NCBI GenBank assembly: GCA_964036045.1
Contig: OZ038378.1
Span: 61,801,408 to 61,865,407 of the forward strand
Length of the DNA stretch: 64,000 nucleotides
Direction of reading: 5' to 3'
Origin: Eutreptiella sp. 'Long Island Sound 2002'
Lineage: Eukaryota > Euglenozoa > Euglenophyceae > Eutreptiales > Eutreptiaceae
Of this stretch, positions 46,777 through 55,843 are shown in pieces. Below the pieces are notes generated by a model. It worked only from the letters and a program-made list of their open reading frames with translations, made no database searches and was not told where the DNA came from. Position 1 is the stretch's first letter; every line of letters starts with the position of its first letter. Made by a program: the position numbers and the translations under genes.

Positions 46777-49700
46777 TCACGGGTGGGGACCAGGCCACGG
46801 GGCGGGCCGTCCCAGGGCCACCTGCATGTCCTTGAAGATCGTGCGGGGTCCTTGGGAAGCCGCAGTGAGGATGGCCGAGAACGCGGAATGTAGTGCGGCA
46901 CACCACGAGGGGATCACATCTCCACAGAGGCCGGCCTCCAGGCTCCGTCCATTGCCACCGTAATGGATGGCCCAGAGGCGGCGTCGATCCGGGAGATGGG
47001 GGGCAAGCCCGTGCCGTCCGAGACTGTCCAAGATGATCACGTCATAGGCTTTCAGCTCAATCTCCTGCCGCACGGCCGGCGGCATCTGGTTCTTCTCGAT
47101 GTACACATATAGGACGCGGTACGGACTGCGCTTGTTCCGGGTGGAGATGGCGGACTTCACCTTAGGGGCCAGGAGGAGGTCCCCTGATAGCCAGAGTCCT
47201 AGGAGGACGTCCCAGGCCGGCCACCTGCCCGAACCGGGCGTTGGGGCCCAGTTGGCAACGTGATACCACTCTGGCGGTGGGTTGTTGGCGAGGGACTGGT
47301 TCACGGGGACCCGCGGCAGGGGGGAGAAGTGGTCGGCAAGAGGTAGGACGGGCACCGCGTGCCGCTTATGTAGGAGGACGGTAGTGAGAACGACATCGCA
47401 GAGCAGGCGACGGAGACGCGCAGGACGCAGACCTCTGTGCAGCAGGGCATCCCTGTGTGGCGTGGAGATGGCTCCGAGACGACCAATAGTGTAGGTTGCG
47501 ATGGTGTGGTGGGCCGGGGAGCCATCCACAGCCAGTATGAACGGCTCGTCCCCCCAAAGGACGAGGGTGCCCCAAGCAGTGGGCGTATAGTGGCGCCAGG
47601 CATGGCACCTCTGAGAGAGTCGGGCCGCAAGCCACCGATGGTAGTGGGCGCGGATGAGCGGGTCTAGCGGGCATGAGAGGATGTGGTCCCCGGAGGCGGG
47701 CATGTTGCAGAGGGGGCAGGGCGCGTCCCTCGGGGGGAACAGGGAGAGGCGGATGCCGGTGACCGTGAGGTGGTCCCCCCATGTGATGAGGCCGTGGCTG
47801 ACGACGTTGGCGTACTCGTTGAGGGCGGGGTGGCGCTGAGGCGGGGGGGACGCAGAGTAGGCGTGGTGGGAGGCGAGCAAGGCGCGGCGCGCGTGGGGCA
47901 CGGCGTCGTGGACCTGGAGGCCCGCGTGGGAGAAGCAGACGCGGGGTTGCTGTAGGGGGCCGAGCCATCTCACAGCGTCTGGGCAGGTGTCCGCAGCTCG
48001 CCCTGCCGCCTCGTCTACCTGGTCCAGCAGGGCATCAAGCCAGGTGCCGGCGATATGGGAATAGAGGTGACGGGGAGGGGCGTGACCGTGGGCCATGTCG
48101 CGACACGATCTTATGAGATCTCCTTGTAGCGAGTCCTCCGGCTCGCGGCGCCCTTCCTGGGCTGTGATGTACCCTTTGCAGTGCGCAAAGTGCCACGCAC
48201 CGGATCGGAAGCCGATGGCAGGGTCGGCTGAAGGCCCCCTGGCGGTGAGGGCCACCCATGCCGTGTACAGCTCCGCCGTGTAGGCGTTGTCCAGCCTCAA
48301 GGGGATGGGGACGGGGTACACCTGGTACCGGAGGGTGGCGGGGCAGAACACCGCCACTGCCCCGCCGCAGCGCCGGGTCTTCGGGCACCACGACGCGTCG
48401 TGGAGGATCCCATAGTTCTCAGGGAGCCAGGAGAACGTGGGGACTGTCGCAGTCACCGCTTGGCAACGCCTAACCGGGGGGGCGGTGCCGACCGGCGGAG
48501 TGGGGCGGGGCGAGGCCCGGGGCCACCCCTTCCGTCGCGCGTCCTCTGTACTGCGATGGCCTGCAAGCATCCACGCATGGGTGTCCTGGACCTCGAGTCC
48601 GGGGGACGACAGGGCCAGCACATGGGGGGCGTGGTGTGGCAGATGGCTGTCAGGGGGCAAGTGGATGGCGATGTCGCACCGGTGGCACAGGGCGACAAAC
48701 AGATCGTGGTCCGTGGGGTGCGCGGTGCACCGGAGCCCGAGCTCTGGGGTGAGGCAGGGCTGGGAAGGATGGAACCGCCAGAGGGCAGTCAGGAGCCCGT
48801 GGCGCGTGGACCGGCAGACCAGGGGGTTGGGGTGGTTCAGGTGCCGGATGTAGACGCCGAAGAAGTTAGCAAACCCAACGACCGGCGCCGGGGGGATACC
48901 GACTCCCCCTTCGGGGACCTCGCGGAGGAAGTGAGCAAAGGCGGAGAGGGCCCACCCAGCGGTGGCGCGCATGGCCGAGGCGGTCATGGCGTCCAGCACG
49001 CGCAGGGCCCCGTAGGAGGGGGGGCGGACACAGGTAAACCAGTTGACCGTCCCATGACACTTGGCGGTATACATGGCGAGGGGGTAGTGGGCGGGGAGTC
49101 GCGGGGCGCGGAGCGCTCGGCACGCAGCGCGGGTGCCCGAGAACAGGCGCCTGGAGTCGACGGGATGGAAGAGGTGGGGAAGGGCATGGCGGCCAAGGAC
49201 GCGGACGTAGTCCTGGCTTGTGGCACAGCGCACGGGGTGACCATTGAGGTATACCGTGTCGTTGAGGAAATGGACCTGACCATCGCGCATGTCGGTGCCG
49301 ATCAAGACTGTTTTGGTCGGGTCAGAGTGGAGGTTGGTGAGGCGGCCTGCCCTCTCAATGCCGCTGGCGAGGGCGGGCAAGTGGCAACGGTCGCCGGGCA
49401 ACCACCGGGTATCATCCATCAGGAGAACCCGGTTCAGCGGGCCCGCGGGGGTGTCGGCGGGGGGGACGGAACGGCAGGCCTCGTGTCCCCGAACTTCGCC
49501 ATATATGCAGTACTTCATGCCGGACACGGGGCACCCTTGCCCCGTGCCGGCCCCCAGCCGGGTGGAGGACGGAGAGCGACCGTCAGCCCCCCCCATGTGC
49601 ACCTCAAGGGCGCGGTCATGGTGCTGAAGGGTCGCGGCGTCGGCTGGGGAGATCCCTGCGGCGGTGAGGACGGCGTACTCGGTGGTGTGGTTGATGGAGC

Positions 49701-52071
49701 CATACGCGTGGCGGACATCGTCCGACAGGACCCACGCTTCGAGGCGCCTGCGCCAGCGGTCCCACCATACATCGTGTAGGACGCGGAGTAGCTCCACGGA
49801 GGAGCAGTGCGGGGACATCCCGAACTGGTAGGGCGGCAGGATGCCGCCCTGAACCAGGCAGGGCTGGTAGTGGTCTTTGATGAGGGCGGCCGTGAGTTTC
49901 CATATCGTGGCCAGATTGGTCAGCGGCCTGCCGTTTGCAATGGGGCCGTGCGGCGTCTTTTTCGGAAGGTTGATGAAATCTGCAGAGTGTGCCTGGGGCA
50001 CGGGTACCCCACGGAGAATACTGTTGATCAGGTCCACGATCGTCGCAAATTGGGTATCCTCCAATTGTCCGAACAGCCGGTACTCCAGTAAATCGTGGTA
50101 CGGCACAGTGGCCGCCGCCCGGCGGATGATGGCTCGCAGGTTTGCGATGGTGGCGTTGGGTGGTGGGCCGAGCGGCTTGCCCTCCCATCCCGTGATGGTC
50201 CGGACGTGCGCGAGTGAGAGTGCCTCAAGAGGGGCAAGGTGCCTTTGGCGCAGCTGGTCCAACGCAACGGCGGCTTGTTGATGGAGAGGTACCGGGACGC
50301 CTACCACGTAGACCGGATCCGCTGGGGGTACATAGCGCGCCCCTAACGTGCGGCGGTAGTCCACTTTGGTGGGCTGGCCAGGGGCAGCGGGTAGGGGCGC
50401 CAGCCCTACGTCCTTCTCCAGAAGGAGAACGTCCCAGGCCGCTCGGATGCGTTCTTTGAGGCGGGCGACCTCCACGAGGTGCGACGATTGGGATGCCCAA
50501 TCCGGGTAGGCGAGGGTGTAGCGTTGAAGGTTGGTGACGTGGACACGTATCGTCGATGGTACCGGCTGGCTGGGGACGGGGGGCCCGTAGGCAGCCGTAG
50601 CTGCGGCGTATAGCGCAGAGGTCACCTCGGTATAGCGTGGCTGCGCGTGGGGCGCGCCTGGGGGCGGCGTAGTCAGTTCGGCCCGAAAAGTGTCGTTGAG
50701 GGTGCGGAGCTGGCTGGCGAGGGGCTCCCGCGGGATGGGGAAGCGGCCCTTTTTCGAAGGGCACACCAATTGGGGCGCTGGCGGGAGGTCATGGAGGGTG
50801 GCAGTCACGGGTAGGTGGTCAGATGGGAAACTGGAGTCGGAGCGCACCTCCGTGGTGTGGGCTGCTTCCGAAGGGGCGCGGAGGAAGATGTGGTCCAGGG
50901 CACCGGCGAAACCTTGCGGGCTCACCCACGTGGGGGCCTCCGCAAGGGGGCGCAGACGGCGCATCCCAAGGCGCGTGAGCGTGGGGAGGACGAGGTCACA
51001 GAGGGAGGCAGGGGAGACAGGGAGGTGCGAGACCCAGCGGCAATTGGCGTTCAGGTCCCCTGTCAGGACAACCACTCTAGCCGGGGTGAGGAGGAGGTAC
51101 GGGTATACCCAATCCAGGATTTCTTGGAGGGTGTCGAGGTTCCCGTCGGCGGGGAGATACACGTTGGCGTGGCAGTGGGTCACGCCCGCCATGGTGAAGT
51201 GTGTGACGAGGGCTCGTCCCGACGGGTGGGCGCTGTGGCTGGTCACGAGCAGGTCCGGGGTCCTGTAGAGGAGAGTGGCACATCCCCCAGCCACTCTTGC
51301 TGGTGCCTGGATGGTGTGGTACAGGGGGTGCACCCGTTGGATGATCAGGGGTCCCGCTTCTTGAACATGCAGGGCTAGCGGGTACTGGCACTCGCGCACC
51401 AGGACGTCCAGGGCGCGGAGCTTAGGTCGCAGGGACATCTGCACGTTGAGGGTCATCACGTCCGGGCGGGGTGACACGTGGCCGGTGAGGGGGGGACCAG
51501 GGCAGGAGCCGGCGGCGGTGGAGTGCCGGGTTAGCTTGCGGTCCACGGCTGCGGGGAGGGCGCGAGGCAGGCCTCGCACCCACTTGCGGAGGTGCCGGTG
51601 GTGGTACGTGGCCGCTATCGCCAAGACACTGGCCCGGGTGAGGCCTGTGGCTGTGATGGAGACACGGCTGTGTAGGGATTGTGGGAGGACCACGTGGTGG
51701 TGCTCGGGCAAGATGAAAGAGGTGGGTGGCAGGCCCTTGCGGCAGAGCTGCAACTGATGGAAGCCCGCCACCTGCACACAGTGCACGGCGCCCACTAACG
51801 TCAGAACGTCACGGGGCCAGGGGTCTGCCCCGCTGCACGCCCGGTAGTAGTGCACACCCACCGGCAGGTGCAGGCACATTTCGAGGGCGTAGGGGGGCGT
51901 GATGAACTGGGCAGTGCCTGGGGCCGGCACCGGTACCAGGCCCCACTCTCTGGGGGGGGAGCTGGGAGTGTATGCGCCCAGGTGCAGGTCCCGGACGTGG
52001 GGGACGCCGTCGAGGTGGGAGTGGCGGAGCTGAGACACAGCGTCAGGGATGTCCTCGTTGCGCCCCGCCAT
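46777..52071 (-). CDS. LINE ORF2 polyprotein: AP endonuclease, reverse transcriptase, RNase H-like, zinc motif
   Basis: 1,764 residues, ATG with G at -3 and +4, TGA stop. Nicks the target and copies the element RNA by target-primed reverse transcription. Residues 1-200 are an N-terminal extension I do not recognise. AP endonuclease about 205-430: N209, QE (237-238), GDLN (338-341), D393, SDH (417-419) all present. Reverse transcriptase about 690-960: motif A SDDVRHAY (783-790), motif B GTGQGCPVSG (842-851), motif C LMDD (884-887) in place of the usual Y/F-x-DD. RNase H-like region about 1218-1360: D1225 in HDASW, E1267 in AELYTAW, H1339 and D1353, but the third acidic residue expected near 1291 is not seen. 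Zinc motif C-x2-C-x7-H-x3-C at 1452-1467. About 300 further residues are unassigned. No frameshift or internal stop. Confidence 0.93.
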   Translation of the reverse strand: MAGRNEDIPDAVSQLRHSHLDGVPHVRDLHLGAYTPSSPPREWGLVPVPAPGTAQFITPPYALEMCLHLPVGVHYYRACSGADPWPRDVLTLVGAVHCVQVAGFHQLQLCRKGLPPTSFILPEHHHVVLPQSLHSRVSITATGLTRASVLAIAATYHHRHLRKWVRGLPRALPAAVDRKLTRHSTAAGSCPGPPLTGHVSPRPDVMTLNVQMSLRPKLRALDVLVRECQYPLALHVQEAGPLIIQRVHPLYHTIQAPARVAGGCATLLYRTPDLLVTSHSAHPSGRALVTHFTMAGVTHCHANVYLPADGNLDTLQEILDWVYPYLLLTPARVVVLTGDLNANCRWVSHLPVSPASLCDLVLPTLTRLGMRRLRPLAEAPTWVSPQGFAGALDHIFLRAPSEAAHTTEVRSDSSFPSDHLPVTATLHDLPPAPQLVCPSKKGRFPIPREPLASQLRTLNDTFRAELTTPPPGAPHAQPRYTEVTSALYAAATAAYGPPVPSQPVPSTIRVHVTNLQRYTLAYPDWASQSSHLVEVARLKERIRAAWDVLLLEKDVGLAPLPAAPGQPTKVDYRRTLGARYVPPADPVYVVGVPVPLHQQAAVALDQLRQRHLAPLEALSLAHVRTITGWEGKPLGPPPNATIANLRAIIRRAAATVPYHDLLEYRLFGQLEDTQFATIVDLINSILRGVPVPQAHSADFINLPKKTPHGPIANGRPLTNLATIWKLTAALIKDHYQPCLVQGGILPPYQFGMSPHCSSVELLRVLHDVWWDRWRRRLEAWVLSDDVRHAYGSINHTTEYAVLTAAGISPADAATLQHHDRALEVHMGGADGRSPSSTRLGAGTGQGCPVSGMKYCIYGEVRGHEACRSVPPADTPAGPLNRVLLMDDTRWLPGDRCHLPALASGIERAGRLTNLHSDPTKTVLIGTDMRDGQVHFLNDTVYLNGHPVRCATSQDYVRVLGRHALPHLFHPVDSRRLFSGTRAACRALRAPRLPAHYPLAMYTAKCHGTVNWFTCVRPPSYGALRVLDAMTASAMRATAGWALSAFAHFLREVPEGGVGIPPAPVVGFANFFGVYIRHLNHPNPLVCRSTRHGLLTALWRFHPSQPCLTPELGLRCTAHPTDHDLFVALCHRCDIAIHLPPDSHLPHHAPHVLALSSPGLEVQDTHAWMLAGHRSTEDARRKGWPRASPRPTPPVGTAPPVRRCQAVTATVPTFSWLPENYGILHDASWCPKTRRCGGAVAVFCPATLRYQVYPVPIPLRLDNAYTAELYTAWVALTARGPSADPAIGFRSGAWHFAHCKGYITAQEGRREPEDSLQGDLIRSCRDMAHGHAPPRHLYSHIAGTWLDALLDQVDEAAGRAADTCPDAVRWLGPLQQPRVCFSHAGLQVHDAVPHARRALLASHHAYSASPPPQRHPALNEYANVVSHGLITWGDHLTVTGIRLSLFPPRDAPCPLCNMPASGDHILSCPLDPLIRAHYHRWLAARLSQRCHAWRHYTPTAWGTLVLWGDEPFILAVDGSPAHHTIATYTIGRLGAISTPHRDALLHRGLRPARLRRLLCDVVLTTVLLHKRHAVPVLPLADHFSPLPRVPVNQSLANNPPPEWYHVANWAPTPGSGRWPAWDVLLGLWLSGDLLLAPKVKSAISTRNKRSPYRVLYVYIEKNQMPPAVRQEIELKAYDVIILDSLGRHGLAPHLPDRRRLWAIHYGGNGRSLEAGLCGDVIPSWCAALHSAFSAILTAASQGPRTIFKDMQVALGRPAPWPGPHP

Positions 52072-52079
52072 GTCCCGGG

Positions 52080-52562
52080 TTACCGGTCTCGCGGATGCCG
52101 ACCGAAGTACGGCTGGTAGCGGTGGGGGTCGGCTGGGGGGCTCCAGGGCGGGGGAGCGTAGGGGTTGTGGGCCATGGCCACCCGGGGGTCGTGGGGGTCC
52201 CCCGAGTACGGGTAGGGCTGGAGGGGGGCTGCTGCATGGTGGTCGTGGCGGCTGGAATGCGCTTGGGGTTCATCGCGGTACGCGCTACGACGCCTCGGCG
52301 GCGGGCTGTCGCGGCGATGGCCTGGGCTGCGGCGGCGGGACGGGGACCGGTCCGAGCGGCGGGGGCTGTACCTGCGCTGATATTTGGAGTCTGGTTCTCC
52401 GTCCGATCCTGACGTTGCCGTAAGGTCCACCTGATCGTCAGGGTCCCGTGGACGGCGCTGCTTCCCGCGGCTTCCCCGATGAGTCTTCCGGGGCGGATGG
52501 TCTCGGTCAGGGTCAGGCACCCAGGGCGTGAACGGTTGCTTCTTCGATTCGGCCCATGTCAC
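52080..52562 (-). CDS. RS-rich basic frame between ORF1 and ORF2 (possible -1 frameshift extension of ORF1)
   Basis: About 160 codons in the -1 frame relative to ORF1, overlapping its stop as GTGA (52562-52559). It ends with TAA 8 nt before the ORF2 ATG. There is no ATG near its start, so independent eukaryotic initiation is unlikely. Translation by -1 frameshifting at the end of ORF1 is one option; a one-base indel that split a formerly longer ORF1 in this copy is another. The middle is rich in Arg-Ser, Arg and His (for example SPRRSDRSPSRRRSPG), like SR-type RNA-binding tails, and the end is rich in Pro and Tyr. This would supply the nucleic-acid binding that ORF1 lacks. No obvious slippery heptamer is visible at the overlap. 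Confidence 0.5.
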   Translation of the reverse strand: MTWAESKKQPFTPWVPDPDRDHPPRKTHRGSRGKQRRPRDPDDQVDLTATSGSDGEPDSKYQRRYSPRRSDRSPSRRRSPGHRRDSPPPRRRSAYRDEPQAHSSRHDHHAAAPLQPYPYSGDPHDPRVAMAHNPYAPPPWSPPADPHRYQPYFGRHPRDR

Positions 52563-55072
52563 TCGCTAGCCACGAGCCGTGTGCTCGGGGTCAGTCGCAT
52601 GCCTCGCTCGTACTCTGCTGGTCGGATTCCGACAATCGTGAACTTGGATGTATGGTTCAATTGTTCTTCAGTAATGGAGGAAAGGCCTACGCCTAATTTA
52701 TCCCGAAGGATACCACCGAGGAGTCCTACATCAACTTCACCGGACGGCGGATCGTCGACTTCTTGCCAGCCGACCCACAGGGCTTTCGAGAAAACCTGCG
52801 GATCAATTTTTTGAGGCGTATACCCCTTCTTTTTCGCTGCGCCCTGTGCCTGGTTGGCGGCTGCAGCTTCTGCTGGGGAGGTGGCTGGGCTGTCAGAAAC
52901 CCGTTGGACTGCAGGGGGGTTGGAGAGGAAGGAGCGCAGGACGTCCGCGATGCCGGGCAGGCTGGGCGCGTGGCTGTGGACCCAGGCCCACTGTTCCCGA
53001 ATCGGCGACTGCGGGAGGGTGTTGACGTTCGCACCGTACTGGCGGAAGAGCTGGAGGTGGAGCGCGTGCGCAACCTCGTCCTCACAGCCCTTGGGGATCT
53101 CCGGGATCCACTCCAGCAGGGAGGTCAGGGCGGCATCAGCAGGCGACGGCATAGACGACGGCGGCTTGGCAGTTGCGCCCGGTGCCCGAAAGGCAGAGAC
53201 CGCCCTCGGCTTAGGGATCGGGTCCGGGACAGCGAACGACAATTCGGGTGCACGCGCAGGGGTCTCCGGGACCGGCACGGCGCTTGGCGCGGCCATAGCC
53301 CTACGGAGGACGTCAGCCAACTCCTCGAGGTTGGGTGCCTGGGGCGAGGTGAGAACTGCTGCGGCGAGTATGACCGGCACGAGGACCAGGAACTGCTGAG
53401 AGCCGGGGGGAGGCAGCTCGAATGAAGCCGGAACGGTACTGCGCACGGCGTTGGCGAACGTTGGCGGCGTGGACTGGAGGCCGTGGAGTCTGGTGGCGAT
53501 GGACAGGAGGGGGGGAACCGACCTGATGAAGTTGTTGAGCCGAACGGCTTCGGCCTGCCGCTGTGCCGCGGCGCAACGCTGGGCCTGCTGCTGGGCATTA
53601 TCTCGTTCGGTGCGCACCATGTCCAGATCCCGCGTGAGGGACTCCAGGTCGCTCCGTGCCACGGCCAGCTCCCGCCGTTGGGCCTCGTACTCGTCATGCA
53701 ATTGAGCGTAGTCGGTGGAGTAGGCCGTGACATCCAGGTCCGGGACGAAAGGCTCCCCCACCTGGGAGGGACTGGGGGCGGCTGACCCGACGGCCGGGGC
53801 CGGTGACTCCGGAGGCGTGGGGTCCGCGGCAGCCGGTGGTACCTGGGAGGCAGGCTCTGGGAGGTTGAAAGAAAGCCTTGTCTGTTCGGGCAACAATGAT
53901 GAAGGCGATGGTTCGGACCCCGAAGGGGTGGGCTTGCCTTGGGCCTTGTATAGGGCTGACGCTGGGGTGAACGCCGTCGTGGCGAACAAAGTGCCGGCGG
54001 GGCTGGGCGCTGCTTGCCCTTTGGTGAGGTAAGGCGCGTGGCTGGGCGGTGTGAGCGGGGGCGGGTTGGCGGTGTCGGCGATGCCGGCCTGCAGCAGGGC
54101 GAAAGTGGGGGCTGTGGCCCAGGAGTGCTCGCCAGCCTGCTCGATCTGATGCAGCAGCGCCACGCTGCGGATTGGCAGGACCGAGCATTCGAGCAGCGGC
54201 CGCAGCTGCTCGGGGGTCCACATGCCCTTGTTGGCGAGGGCGGGGGGCGTGGGAACCGGGGCTGGCGTGTACTGCCCTGTGAGGCAGACGGAGGAGGCCC
54301 ACGCCAGGAGTCCGAACTTCAGCGGGACGAGGTCTGCCGTCGGGATATGGGCTGCTTGCAGGACCGCATGCACGTCGTTGGGCAGCGCCCAAAAGGCCGC
54401 AACCACCTCTCGGGTGCGGAGGCGGTCCCATGACGGTCTGAGGTGGGGGGCAAGGAACTGGCTGATGGGTTTGTGGATCTTGTGGGAGACCTTCTGGCTT
54501 TGGATGTCTGGAGGGACGGCAGTGTCGACGGGCGGCGGCTGTTCGCGGGCTGTGTACAGGCCCTTGAAGACTTGGCTGCGGAGGCGTGACGCTGAGATTG
54601 GAGCATGGCTTGGGCTCCACCGCGTGACGAGTGCCGCTGCGAGGGCCTCCGGGTCCTTGGAGACATACTCCAGCAGTGGGCCTCCTTGTACCAGCGACAG
54701 GGGGACGTGTTCGATGACCTTCGTGTCACACGGGCCTGCGGAGACTGTTACGGTGGCTGTGAGCAGGAGCCCCCGTGGCGTCCACACCCCCGTCACAGCT
54801 GTAATGGCCTGGATGTCGCCGTTGGCAGCCGTCCATCGCAGGGCATCACACAAGTCAGCCAGGGCGGGGTCGGTGGCCTGAATAGCTGTATCTACTGCTT
54901 CCAGTGCGTCATCCTCCAGCATGTCCAGCTCTCGCAGGAGACGGTCAGCATCTTCGGACTGGGCGATGTCCATCAGAAACATGGGGAACGGCCCCCGACG
55001 AATGGCGCCGCCTCGACCGGTGTCGGGGGCGGGAGAGGGGGTGTCCTGGGACGGTGTTGAGCGGTCTGACAT
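52559..55072 (-). CDS. LINE ORF1, gag-like coiled-coil protein
   Basis: 837 residues from the ATG at 55072, which has A at -3; the frame is open further upstream to 55447 but without an ATG, so this start is preferred. Presumed RNA-binding and particle-forming partner of ORF2. Residues 1-30 are Pro/Ser-rich and 35-60 acidic. About 70-300 is a globular region without a recognised fold, about 330-450 a Pro/Ser/Ala-rich linker. About 455-512 is a clear heptad coiled coil (DEYEAQRRELAVARSDLESL and following), likely for multimerisation. About 513-830 is a second globular region. No CCHC zinc knuckles and no recognisable RRM are seen. The stop (TGA) overlaps the RS-rich frame. Function is assigned from position, coiled coil and association with ORF2, not from sequence similarity. 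Confidence 0.8.
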   Translation of the reverse strand: MSDRSTPSQDTPSPAPDTGRGGAIRRGPFPMFLMDIAQSEDADRLLRELDMLEDDALEAVDTAIQATDPALADLCDALRWTAANGDIQAITAVTGVWTPRGLLLTATVTVSAGPCDTKVIEHVPLSLVQGGPLLEYVSKDPEALAAALVTRWSPSHAPISASRLRSQVFKGLYTAREQPPPVDTAVPPDIQSQKVSHKIHKPISQFLAPHLRPSWDRLRTREVVAAFWALPNDVHAVLQAAHIPTADLVPLKFGLLAWASSVCLTGQYTPAPVPTPPALANKGMWTPEQLRPLLECSVLPIRSVALLHQIEQAGEHSWATAPTFALLQAGIADTANPPPLTPPSHAPYLTKGQAAPSPAGTLFATTAFTPASALYKAQGKPTPSGSEPSPSSLLPEQTRLSFNLPEPASQVPPAAADPTPPESPAPAVGSAAPSPSQVGEPFVPDLDVTAYSTDYAQLHDEYEAQRRELAVARSDLESLTRDLDMVRTERDNAQQQAQRCAAAQRQAEAVRLNNFIRSVPPLLSIATRLHGLQSTPPTFANAVRSTVPASFELPPPGSQQFLVLVPVILAAAVLTSPQAPNLEELADVLRRAMAAPSAVPVPETPARAPELSFAVPDPIPKPRAVSAFRAPGATAKPPSSMPSPADAALTSLLEWIPEIPKGCEDEVAHALHLQLFRQYGANVNTLPQSPIREQWAWVHSHAPSLPGIADVLRSFLSNPPAVQRVSDSPATSPAEAAAANQAQGAAKKKGYTPQKIDPQVFSKALWVGWQEVDDPPSGEVDVGLLGGILRDKLGVGLSSITEEQLNHTSKFTIVGIRPAEYERGMRLTPSTRLVASE

Positions 55073-55843
55073 GGTAGGCTGTGGCAAGAAAAGAGCGGGT
55101 GGCCTGCGGCCGCAATGTGTCGGGGGGGGGGAGCAGTTCGAGGTGTTGGTAAACGGAGGTGCACTGACATCATAGGCAGCCCCAATCGGATGGGGCGCGC
55201 AGGAGGGAAACAAGGGGTACCACGAGCGTGGCCATAGTGTGACGAAACAAAGAGCATGGCGCGATGGCGCGGAGTAACATGGGGCCGCCTGGCGGACCGG
55301 GTCGGCGAGCGGGGGTCCCAGGACACACAGGGCGGGGGTGCGAGGGGAGCACCGCGCTGTCGCGTGGTGCTGCAACCCTAGTGGCGCACGGGGGAGAGGG
55401 GCCCCACGGTGGGACGACGAATCGGACGACTGATGATACCCCTGCACAAGGCGTCACGCTTGAGCGGCGGATACGTCGAATGCAGTCCCCGTCGCGGCTC
55501 CCCGCGTAGCGGCCTGGAAGATTGCCACGGCGAGGTCGACGTCTTGCCAGAGCCGAACTTAGAACGACGTGCCCACTGTGAGCAGGAAACGGCTAGCAAG
55601 GGGGAGGGACGCACTTGAGGTGCGGCACTCAGCCCTTGGAGACACGGGATGAAGAGGGAGGGAGAGAGTGCACCATACGGGTGGAGTTGGGCAGAGAGGG
55701 GGCCACGATGGCAGAGCTGAGTCACGTGGTGGCACGACTATCACGACGATTCACGACTGATTTCGAGCGTGGCAGTGCGTGTAGGCAATCCGTCCCACAG
55801 CTACCATCCTGAGGGTTTTTAGACTGGTGCCAGGTCACCAGTC
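55073..55843 (-). promoter_or_regulatory. LINE 5' untranslated region / presumed internal promoter
   Basis: About 770 bp between the satellite junction and the ORF1 ATG. Only the outer ~62 bp (55781-55842) are shared with the 2.1-kb element. The extreme 5' end forms a perfect hairpin, GACTGGTG-CCAGGT-CACCAGTC (55822-55843). LINEs of this type carry their promoter in this region; that it acts so here is inference. No TATA box or initiator is identified with confidence. Confidence 0.55.
55822..55843 (-). other. Terminal hairpin at the LINE 5' end
   Basis: Perfect 8-bp stem GACTGGTG / CACCAGTC around a 6-base loop, abutting the satellite sequence CTGGGGGCAG. The 2.1-kb element keeps a 6-bp version (35777-35794) with a compensated position in neither arm but the same stem core CTGGTG / CACCAG. 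Confidence 0.75.

Larger units (their letters stand above)
46369..55843 (-). mobile_element. Full-length non-LTR (LINE-type) retrotransposon with APE, RT and RNase H-like domains
   Basis: A 9.5-kb element on the minus strand inside the 47-bp satellite. Order in its own direction: 5' hairpin and ~770-bp leader, ORF1, a small RS-rich frame, ORF2, ~390-bp trailer, short (CCT)n tail. There are no long terminal repeats. CCTGGG is found at both junctions, compatible with a ~6-bp target duplication or sequence-specific insertion. All three frames are open with no internal stop, and its 3' end is ~97% identical to the neighbouring 2.1-kb element, so it looks young. An AP endonuclease combined with RNase H points to the I / R1 / LOA / Tad1 / Ingi side of LINE diversity, or to RNase H-bearing L1 relatives; the exact clade cannot be settled by eye. 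Confidence 0.93.

Noticed and set aside
48400-49779. 459-codon plus-strand frame opposite ORF2
   Set aside because: Antisense shadow of the GC-rich reverse transcriptase coding region; no ATG context or domain support.
53694-54620. 308-codon frame overlapping ORF1
   Set aside because: Alternative-frame shadow of ORF1; composition is Pro/Arg/His-rich as expected for an off-frame reading of GC-rich DNA.
46369-55843. LTR retrotransposon or DNA transposon reading of the 9.5-kb element
   Set aside because: No terminal direct or inverted repeats, no protease or integrase motifs, and an AP endonuclease followed by RT is diagnostic of a non-LTR element.
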